This document shows, in pieces, positions 57,477 through 64,000 of a DNA stretch of 64,000 nucleotides; positions within the stretch are counted from its first letter, which is position 1, and every line of letters starts with the position of its first letter. The stretch comes from Flectonema sp. DT1601. Taxonomy: Eukaryota; Euglenozoa; Diplonemea; Diplonemida; Diplonemidae. A program made the position numbers and the translations under genes. The stretch is from assembly GCA_964019425.1 (NCBI GenBank), contig OZ025781.1, forward strand, positions 1,184,501 to 1,248,500. Reading direction: 5' to 3'. Below the pieces are notes generated by a model that worked only from the letters and a program-made list of their open reading frames with translations, ran no database searches and had not been told where the DNA came from.

Positions 57477-57820
57477 TATTTATTTATTTAGTCACATCCC
57501 CCCTGTCTTTCCACTTTATTTTTCTTCATTCTGAGCATTCTTGCCCTTCTTATTTTTTGATAAAGTATATAAGTAAAAACAAGCGCAACTGTCCTGAGTC
57601 CGTTGGAGGACTTCCCCGGATAGGAATCTCAAGACACAGTTAATATAAAGCGAAGGATCAGTACAGGGACGGTGGCCAAAGACCACTGGGTTACCTACGA
57701 GCCATGAAGCTCTGCGGATGTCCTCAGAGAAATTAGGAGATGGTTAAGGAGTGTGATAAGGGAGAATGATACTAATGAATTAGCAACTACCAATCAGTTA
57801 ACAGTTTGATAAGCCTGTTC
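57474..57820 (-). mobile_element. 5'-truncated LINE copy (3' UTR only)
   Basis: About 347 bp nearly identical to 49934-50288 of the full-length element (about two differences, AAACAAG versus ATATAAG near 57566). It begins within the last codons of ORF2 and ends with the TAAA-type tail. It is joined head to tail with the 5' end of the full-length element. Severe 5' truncation is typical of LINE insertions. Its 5' junction lies 28 bp from the first base of the tRNA-Cys gene. Confidence 0.93.
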
Positions 57821-57840
57821 AAATAAATAGATTTTTTATT
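57821..57840. repeat. Probable target-site duplication (right) of the truncated LINE copy
   Basis: AAATAAATAGATTTTTTATT, 18 of 20 bases identical to 57457-57476. It ends 8 bp before the tRNA-Cys gene, which would place the original insertion site 9-28 bp upstream of the tRNA. Confidence 0.55.
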
Positions 57841-57848
57841 TTTTTAAC

Positions 57849-57919
57849 GGGTACATAGCTCAGTGGTAGAGCGTTCGGCTGCAGTCCGAATGGTCCCTGG
57901 TTCGAACCCGGGTGTGCCC
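57849..57919 (+). tRNA. tRNA-Cys (anticodon GCA)
   Basis: 71 nt folding into a full cloverleaf. The acceptor stem GGGTACA pairs with TGTGCCC, including one G-U pair. The D arm is GCTC-AGTGGTA-GAGC, and the anticodon arm TTCGG-CTGCAGT-CCGAA has anticodon GCA. The T arm is CCTGG-TTCGAAC-CCGGG. Internal A box (TAGCTCAGTGG) and B box (GGTTCGAAC) sequences fit RNA polymerase III promoters. A T7 run follows directly as the terminator. No intron and no encoded CCA. It is the only complete plus-strand gene in the window. Confidence 0.97.
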
Positions 57920-57927
57920 TTTTTTTC
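57920..57927 (+). terminator. Pol III terminator of tRNA-Cys
   Basis: A run of seven T residues begins directly after the discriminator end of the tRNA, as expected for RNA polymerase III termination. Confidence 0.75.
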
Positions 57928-57991
57928 CCCCGAAAAAAACATTGGTTATGTTGCAGGGAAACTTGTTAAATGTCAAAAAAACAAAAAAAAA

Positions 57992-59964
57992 TCACACACC
58001 TCCAATGACAGGAAAATTCGCATCAGAAGATGCAGAAGACTGAGAAACATGCGATTTGATTTTGTGCTTGCTTTGTGGCTTCGCGTCACCGGTCTGACAG
58101 AAGTCAGGTTGTGTAAATGTGTCATCTCGAAGAGAGTTTGAAGGGAGAGTGAGTTGCATTTTATCTTTTCGAAGGGAATTTGGTGGAAGGGAGATTCTTT
58201 CTTGCTGATGGTGCACATCATGAAATTCATGTTCATTTTTTATTATCTGTTGAACTGCCAAGTTGCATTCAGGTTGCTGATACTCCTGTACAACACACTT
58301 ATTATTATTGTTATTATTATTTTTATTATTACTGCTTGTCCTTGAAAAATCAGGGCTTGGGGCAGGTTTGTTTATTGGCAGTGGTTCACCAGGTGACAGA
58401 CACTCAGGTAAATTAACACCTCCCTGTGACAAGTATTGTTCTTGCATGGCATCAATGTGTAGTGCAAGCTCACGAGATTCAGAACGTTGGCGAACATTAG
58501 CAAGTTCAGCGACATCACGAAGCCTCTCTTGTTTTTCGCGAAGTTTAGCCTGCAAAGTTGCAATTATGTGATCTCGTTGTTGCATTTCATTAGTGCAAGT
58601 AAGTAGCTTATCGGTTGCCACTTGTGCAACTCTCGTCTGTTCTGCCAGTTTGCCTTGCAGTTCATTCTGAATCTGCCACTGCTGGGCGACTTCTTCTCCA
58701 CTTTTTCTCAAAGCTGCTGCCACATCATGATTACTTTTGTTAACGAGGTCTTGAAGGCGCCTGTTTTCAGCTTGCAGTGCAGCAAGTTGCTCAGAATGGC
58801 TATTTCGTTCAGAAGTAATTTGCTTATGAAGCTCCGATAGTTGTGTGTTAAGAGACGCAACCTGTTCTGCAGGCGAGTTTTGAGGAGCACCCTGATGAGC
58901 CGCTCTCTCAGACTGAAGCTGTTGCTGCAGAACCTTCAACTGAGCTGACAAAGTTGCAACAACAATACTTTCTGATTCTTGTATTGGTGGAGGCGACGCA
59001 GGTTTTGATTCCAGTGGGATTTTCTGAGACACCAGAGACCGCAACTGTGCCACCAACTCATCCTTGTCCACAGGAGAAGGACTTTGTGCATTGTTGCAAC
59101 TTCCTTCATCGCTTTTGTGATTATCACTCTCGGTTGTATGTTGAACCTCAGGTTTCGGGATGCTTACATCTCGAAGAAACTGCTGTTGAGCTCGTTGCAA
59201 TTGTTGCTGAAGAAGTATCAGTTCATCAACCTGTTTTTTTTTATATGAGAGAATATGCTCAAACATCCTTTTTTGACCATGAAATGTAGTTACAAAAAGA
59301 ATCGGCACCTCACTAAATAATTCTCACACTTTGTTTTTGTTTGTGCGCAACCGGGAACGTGGCAGCATAACGTTAACACCCTTACTTTTTTGGCTTGTTC
59401 CCGGTTTGTTTGTGCGCAACGGGAACAAGCCTATAAAGTAAGGGTGTTAACGTTACGCTGCCACATTTCTCTTTCGCTCGTAAAACATGTCTTCGAGATG
59501 AAAAATAAGAATAAGAAAACTCAACTTACCTGCTGCATAGTGACTGGCGGTTGAGATGCCACAGAAGGCACTTCAGGAAATTTTAATTCACCTCCAGGAA
59601 GACCTGTCCATTGTGTACCAGGCTGTTGGTTGGAAGCAGCAGATGAGAAGTTAGACAGCAGGTGATCTCCTGCACGAATTGCATCAGCGTTTTTAATAGC
59701 AGCGAGATTGTTAGAGATTGCAGTTGCGAGAGACTTGTGAATTGACTGTCTCGAAAGTATTTCATTGGATGGCGATGGCGATGTCTGCTGACGCTCTTCC
59801 TGTGCCTGCCTTGCATGCATCTTTGATCTTTCAGTTACCTTCACCTTACTGTTCCCACTTCCAAAATGTGATTTCATCACCTGTTGTTGTTGATGCCTTC
59901 TATCCAATGCGCGCTGCTCTGGACTCGGGAGCCCGCGGTTATGCATCCGCCTTGGGGTAGGCAT
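57992..59964 (-). CDS. Coiled-coil protein, 557 aa
   Basis: Two exons, 59964-59530 (ATG, donor GTAAGT) and 59230-57992 (acceptor AAAACAG, TGA stop); both junctions are in phase 0. The first 145 residues are basic and Gln/Ser-rich (MPTPRRMHNRGLPSPEQRAL). The second exon is mainly coiled coil at about 146-165 and 240-400, with long Gln/Glu/Leu heptads (QQQLQRAQQQFL, LNTQLSELHKQI, KLREKQERLRDVAEL). A Pro/Asn-rich low-complexity tail follows, containing a run of Asn. No enzymatic domain is seen. Such proteins are often found at centrioles, basal bodies or the cytoskeleton; that placement is inference. The 299-nt intron carries the hairpin element at 59331-59464. The last codons (GGAGGTGTG) overlap a possible donor, so a further exon cannot be excluded, though the tRNA lies only 72 bp beyond. 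Confidence 0.8.
59331..59464. repeat. Hairpin (inverted-repeat) element in an intron, related to R5
   Basis: Two 45-bp arms, 59359-59403 (GTGGCAGCATAACGTTAACA … GGCTTGTTCCCG) and 59420-59464, are reverse complements with only about three mismatches or gaps. They enclose a 16-nt loop containing GTTTGTGCGCAA. The loop sequence recurs directly before the left arm (59339-59350). GTGGCAGC[AG]TAAC and TTGCGCACAAACA-type motifs are shared with the R5 copies at 19512-19605 and 25701-25795. It looks like a small foldback/MITE-like element. Confidence 0.85.
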
Positions 59965-60259
59965 CTTTGTTATCTGACTAATAAAAAAGTTTATTGAAGG
60001 GTAGGCTCAATTTATTATTGCTTTGATTGGATGATGGTTACTTTAATTTGAACCCATTAAGGAGGTGGCTATTTCGGAACTCACCTTTTCCAGTTGGCTT
60101 TTTTACACCTTAAATAGGTTTAGGATTCTATAAAAACAAACAAAACAAAACAAAAACATGTGTAAATAAAACTTGCGAAGGTTATTTCCTCCTAACACTC
60201 AATATCGGTTATCGCTTTTCAGGTTAGATTTCTCTGACGATAAGAGATGAGAGGTGTAC
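59965..60259. other. Short intergenic region
   Basis: About 295 bp between the coiled-coil gene and the Cys-rich gene. No RNA gene or repeat is recognised; a (ACAAA)n-like stretch lies at 60134-60156. Confidence 0.4.
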
Positions 60260-61243
60260 TTATTTCTTCTTAACTTTTGATATCGGACAATCCTTGTCTG
60301 TCACAATTTCATCCTTCTGAGGATATGTCTTCTTTTTAATAGAATGGTTTCTTTTACTTGCTTGAAACGCCGCTCTGACTTGCTGAGTGAGAACTGCCCG
60401 TCCTGCATCGTGCAGAAGCTGTGAAATAAACACCTCTTGTGACTTGGTGTTCGGGAGGTAAAGTTCATTTCCGAGACGTTCCCAAGGCCAGGAACCTAGT
60501 AGGAGAGCTGAAGGAAGACGGCGAGAGAGGTTTTTATTTTGAGCTGGAAAATTATTTTTTTTGAAATGTGGTTTACCAGTTTCAGAGCAGTAGGCAGAAC
60601 GAGGTCCTGTGTACTGTTGACCACAGTCAGGACAAAGGTCGAAAAATTTATGAGGGATCCCAACAACAGTACAAAAAACACCACCAGAAGAAACGTTAAT
60701 ACCATAACCACAAAACTGACACATTGCACTCCTGGAAGAGGAGCCGCATTTTATGGACTCGAATCGGTAGAACTGTTGTGTCAGGTTGGTAAAACACTTT
60801 AATGTTATCTTCTTCTGTTTATCAGAGAGGTATTCTATTGAAGTGCGAGAGACGGACTCAAAGTGGAATAGTAATTTGCTGAGTATAACAAACTCTCCTC
60901 TCAGTCTGACAGCTGTTTCTTCCCTTCTGATGGATCCTCTCCCTGTCTGTTCGAAATCGAGTGTGCTTATCATTGCCTGTTGGACTCTGAGGTCGAGATC
61001 CTTCTTTTGTCGAAGTTTCATTTCTTCTGCCATGACCTTTCCCAAGCCCTTTGTCCATTTTTGATTTCCCATTTTTGGAATTTTAATTACCGCTGGCTGT
61101 TTTACAATTTTCAGCGTTACATTAGAAGGGACACTAACACGCTCATTTCGAAGCATAAACCTCCTGAAGGTGCCTTCGACGGTTTCTATGGTCTTCCGCT
61201 TACCTCTTTCTTCAGACACCATCAACTCAATAACATCCAACAT
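60260..61243 (-). CDS. Cys-rich (zinc ribbon-like) protein
   Basis: 327 aa from the ATG at 61243 (MLDVIELMVSEERGKRKTIE) to TAA. The frame is open a little further upstream, but without ATG. A CATCCCTCGCAG acceptor-like site near 61268 leaves room for an upstream exon. Residues about 1-165 are helical and strongly basic (MKLRQKKDLDLRVQQAM). Residues about 180-230 contain four Cys pairs or singles (CQFCGY, GGVFC, DLCPDCG, SAYC) in a zinc-ribbon-like arrangement, with a Gly/Tyr-rich second half. A Lys-rich tail ends the protein. Proteins of this type often bind nucleic acid or other proteins. I do not recognise a named family, and orthologues in other protists are only suspected. Confidence 0.7.
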   Translation of the reverse strand: MLDVIELMVSEERGKRKTIETVEGTFRRFMLRNERVSVPSNVTLKIVKQPAVIKIPKMGNQKWTKGLGKVMAEEMKLRQKKDLDLRVQQAMISTLDFEQTGRGSIRREETAVRLRGEFVILSKLLFHFESVSRTSIEYLSDKQKKITLKCFTNLTQQFYRFESIKCGSSSRSAMCQFCGYGINVSSGGVFCTVVGIPHKFFDLCPDCGQQYTGPRSAYCSETGKPHFKKNNFPAQNKNLSRRLPSALLLGSWPWERLGNELYLPNTKSQEVFISQLLHDAGRAVLTQQVRAAFQASKRNHSIKKKTYPQKDEIVTDKDCPISKVKKK

Positions 61244-61318
61244 CTTCTTTGATGTGATGAGTAACAACTGCGAGGGATGGAAATGAAGTTTTTTTTTTTC
61301 ATAATAATTTACTAACAA

Positions 61319-61708
61319 AATAGAATTCTTAAAGTCTGCAGAGGGTTAACTGCACATGTCTAATGCTCACTACTTCGCAGGGTAATGTGGTTTTTTTTTT
61401 TTTTTTTCGGAAAAGACATAATTTAGAAAACTTAATGCGAAGTAATGAAATACTTAAATTTAGCAAAAAAAGATAACTTCACTTTTCTATTACCTACCCC
61501 CAGAAACATTGTATGAAATACTGCATTGCATTGCACCAGTTAAATCAACAGTGATCAGGTTGGTAGATGTAGTCTTTAAATGATCTTAAGGATACCACAA
61601 CAGCAGCAAAGTACTTCACGTAAATCACTGACCATTGACAGCTTGTTCAAATCATAGTCGGCGATGTCTCCTCATGGGATAACCTCCGGTTCTCATTACA
61701 ATTTATTT
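61319..61708. other. Intergenic region
   Basis: About 390 bp without coding features. It includes a T run (61392-61407) and a TGCATTGCATTGCACC stretch. Similar ATGCATTGTA / TGCATTGCAC blocks occur near 16163 and 19472, perhaps remnants of another diverged repeat. Nothing firmer can be said. Confidence 0.35.
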
Positions 61709-63124
61709 TTACGAATATTTTTTATAATTAACATAATACGATGCAATTGCTCTATTTACTTCCTTGACCATCTGTTCAGGAGGTATCATTAGGTTTGAGT
61801 ACAATCTTTTATTGTTGTTGAAGGCACTGACAGGAAGACCTTCGTCATTCGGATCAGCTGAAGCGACGAATGATAAGTGAGTAACATCAGATCTTCGACA
61901 CATCGTGTGATAGAGACCGAAAAGATCTTTTCCAGCAGGAGAAGCCATTTCCATAACTACAGAACCGCGTTGCATCCAAATACAATTGGCGATACCTCCA
62001 CCATGAGGTCCGATTACGATTTGAGAATCCATCACAATGTTGACTTGTTGTTGGTAGTTGTAGTCCTGAAGATGAATATACTCAGCTGATTTCCCAGTCA
62101 ATTCCTTAGTGATGTTGCTAATAATTCCAAATACTTCTTTTTCATTAAATATCTTCCTCCCTCTAATCACAGAAGCGTGATTGCGAGACACAAATAGTAC
62201 CTTAGGCTGAGAAGGTAGTTCTCGAGGCAATCTCCCAGCAACATGCATTCTCATTTCATTTAGTAATTTGAAATGATCAAAACTTTTACTCGCAACACCA
62301 ACGATTGCGTTGCTGAAACACGTTTTATGAAATAATCTGCTTGCGTTAATAAGAGGTAAGTCAGTAAAACTTTGAAGCAACGTGTCTAACAGATACGGTG
62401 CTTTTGGACCTTCAATTGGTTTGTAGTCAACAAATGATACCAACAGCTTTGTTACATCATTTGCTTGTTTTTTAATCGATTTAAAATCTTGCAGAGTTTG
62501 ATGAAAAGGTCCCAAATTATTTTCCCACAAATGATAAGTACTGTGACCAGACATCCGAAATAATAATATAACAGGGCGATCAACCATTCGAGTACAGACG
62601 TGTTGATCTAATACTTTTATTTTATGTCCTTTATACTTGTGGTACTTCATTAATGGTTCAACAAGACCATCTGCGGGATAAATCGGGTTCGGAAATTTAT
62701 CTCCAGCAGGATTGACAACATGAAAAGAGTTATTTACTATCATCAGATTAGAGAATAAACATTTTCTTTGCATTCCATTTTTCAAACAAGTAACTTTCGT
62801 ATTCCCAACTGTCGAAGGATCAACTTCTCGATAAGGGAGAAATTCTTCTGGATCTTGATGCCAACCACCTTTATTTAATAGTTTTGCAAATGACATGTGT
62901 TTACCCTTTTCTTCTTCCTTTTCTAGTTGTAAACCACTGACAGGAGTGTCAGTGGTTTCTAGTACAGTCGGAGTTGGAGTGCTTACAACTTGCTGTTGAT
63001 ATGAAATAGTTCTTCTAGAGAGTGGCTGGACATCCCTTCCTTTAAGCATCATAGAGAACGTTACCAACGACGACATGACTCCTCCGATTATTAAAGCCAG
63101 TGTGATGTGAAGCCATTTTTTCAT
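61709..63124 (-). CDS. Golgi/ER glycosyltransferase, GT61 (DUF563) family
   Basis: 471 aa, ATG at 63124, TAA stop, no intron. A short cytosolic Lys-Lys-Trp N-terminus is followed by one signal-anchor helix (about 5-28, ITLALIIGGVMSSLVTFSMML) and then a Ser/Thr/Pro stem (about 30-75): type II topology. The lumenal domain ends with the family signature IVIGPHGGGIANCIWM, then GSVVMEMASP (about 382-410), preceded by VLFVSRNHASVIRGRKI. GT61 includes plant xylan transferases, EOGT and POMGNT2, which transfer sugars such as GlcNAc or xylose from nucleotide sugars. Donor and acceptor cannot be told from sequence. Several conserved Cys suggest disulfides. A small possible untranslated 5' exon lies near 63404-63430 on the minus strand (acceptor ATTTTCAG, donor GTAAGT). 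Confidence 0.88.
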   Translation of the reverse strand: MKKWLHITLALIIGGVMSSLVTFSMMLKGRDVQPLSRRTISYQQQVVSTPTPTVLETTDTPVSGLQLEKEEEKGKHMSFAKLLNKGGWHQDPEEFLPYREVDPSTVGNTKVTCLKNGMQRKCLFSNLMIVNNSFHVVNPAGDKFPNPIYPADGLVEPLMKYHKYKGHKIKVLDQHVCTRMVDRPVILLFRMSGHSTYHLWENNLGPFHQTLQDFKSIKKQANDVTKLLVSFVDYKPIEGPKAPYLLDTLLQSFTDLPLINASRLFHKTCFSNAIVGVASKSFDHFKLLNEMRMHVAGRLPRELPSQPKVLFVSRNHASVIRGRKIFNEKEVFGIISNITKELTGKSAEYIHLQDYNYQQQVNIVMDSQIVIGPHGGGIANCIWMQRGSVVMEMASPAGKDLFGLYHTMCRRSDVTHLSFVASADPNDEGLPVSAFNNNKRLYSNLMIPPEQMVKEVNRAIASYYVNYKKYS

Positions 63125-63797
63125 GTGAAAAATACGTTGACACTACAAATTGAGAGGTTAGGTTAATTAAGGATGTCTTAACAAAAATCTAAAAAGAAAA
63201 AACAATAATTACAGAGAGAGAGAGCGCATCATTTTTTTTTTTTTTTTTTTTCCGAAAGTGAATACTGCGAAAAAATAAATAAGTGTTTTTTATTACCATT
63301 CTCCTCCTTCAAGTAAATAATATTGACGGACACTAATTTTCTTTCCAGATGAATTCGTTAATGTATTCAATACAAAGTCTGCCTTACCACAACAAGCCTT
63401 TACTTACCTCAAGACAGACAGTCAATTTTCTAGCCTGAAAATGCATCAAACATAATGTTCATCAATATAAACCTTCTCACCTAGAATCTGTTTATTTCTG
63501 AATACTGTGAAAAAATAGGAATGTGTTTAAAAGAAAAATCAAAATTAAAATGAAGAAAACTCGCCATCAGACCCAAGATGTTACTTCAATCATTAACAGT
63601 ATGCAAAGATGCAAGTCGTTTTTTTTTTTAACATGAAAAAAAACATTTCGATTCTTGAAGATGTAAATTTCACTATACCAAATAATTTCTTGTGCAGCAT
63701 GCCTTGGTCAGAGATAGATAGGAAAAAAAAAAAAAAAAAAAAGGGGAAAATGAAAAATCTTCGAGAAAATCTGAACTCTTCCCTAACTACAAAAATA
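63125..63797. other. Upstream region of the GT61 gene
   Basis: Non-coding, AT-rich. A T run (63234-63252) and an A run (63722-63742) are present. On the minus strand, CTTGAG followed by GTAAGTAAAGG near 63403 is a good splice donor, preceded by ATTTTCAG near 63435. That would fit a short non-coding 5' exon of the glycosyltransferase gene, but is unproven. Confidence 0.35.
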
Positions 63798-63980
63798 CAG
63801 AATTCTTAGAGAACAACTGTTAACCTGACACACGATATAACGAAAAACAGAATTCTTAGAGAACAACTGCTTACCTGACACACGATAATTGGGTTTAGCC
63901 CTTCCCTTCTTACGAAAAAACAGAATTTCTTAGAGAAACAATTATTTAACTGACACACGATGAAATAACGATAATTAGGT
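63798..63980 (+). repeat. Three imperfect tandem repeats
   Basis: Units start with CAGAATTCTTAGAGAACAAC (63798 and 63848) and CAGAATTTCTTAGAGAAACA (63923), and each contains CTGACACACGAT. The first unit is 50 bp. The second is 75 bp, because it carries an extra GGGTTTAGCCCTTCCCTTCTT-like stretch. Part of this addition (ATAATTRGGTTTA) also follows the third unit. The array may continue beyond the window. Confidence 0.85.
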
Positions 63981-64000
63981 TTAACATACGCACATCTTAT

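Noticed and set aside
49934-57820. The 345-bp direct repeats as LTRs of a retrovirus-like element
   Set aside because: One copy lies at the 3' end of a LINE with APE endonuclease, both end in TAAA tails, and no integrase or protease is present.
61244-61318. Upstream extension of the Cys-rich protein
   Set aside because: It has no ATG and passes through an A run; an acceptor-like site at its end suggests it is intron or leader.

Overview
The window comes from a nuclear genome of a flagellated unicellular eukaryote that I cannot place taxonomically. Evidence: spliceosomal introns (mostly 39-90 nt, usually with GTATG donors and (A)CAG acceptors), an axonemal dynein heavy chain, a myosin, a mitochondrial Tim17-type translocase and a eukaryotic tRNA-Cys. 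Intergenic DNA is AT-rich and full of pure poly(A)/poly(T) runs up to about 30 nt. TAA, TAG and TGA all end host genes, so the code looks standard. Every host protein gene I can support lies on the minus strand. Only the tRNA, an 18S rRNA fragment and an old LINE fragment are on the plus strand.

Layout: 1-193, 5' end of a gene leaving the window; 356-1639, membrane-anchored coiled-coil protein; about 1930-2092, stray 18S rRNA fragment; 2.1-6.0 kb, gene desert with dispersed repeats; 5986-8472, membrane adenylyl cyclase; 9364-9666, small ORF; 9940-12141, isochorismatase-like/AlkB-like fusion; 12.1-21.1 kb, large gene desert; 21066-22424, TRF4-type nucleotidyltransferase lacking catalytic aspartates; 22599-28352, five-exon gene for a 1759-aa unknown protein; 29375-30156, Tim17-like gene (3 exons); 30864-43743, DNAH1-like dynein heavy chain (6 exons, 4165 aa); 44850-48359, myosin (2 exons); 48852-49300, part of a small unknown gene.

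From 49.7 to 57.8 kb is a young LINE with APE endonuclease, reverse transcriptase and RNase H. It stands head to tail with a second copy reduced to its 3' UTR, 28 bp from a tRNA-Cys gene, and beside an older inverted ORF1 fragment. Then come a coiled-coil protein gene with a perfect-looking 45-bp hairpin in its intron (57992-59964), a Cys-rich zinc-binding protein (60260-61243), a GT61-type glycosyltransferase (61709-63124) and short tandem repeats at the right edge.

The most striking system is the LINE. ORF1 and ORF2 are in the same frame, separated by a single TGA, and ORF2 opens with a textbook 2A ribosome-skipping motif (LLLLAGDVERNPGP). This suggests that ORF2 is made by stop read-through followed by 2A-mediated release. 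Next in interest are the dead TRF4-like enzyme, the isochorismatase-AlkB fusion, and the small repeat families that fill the deserts and account for the only two long introns.
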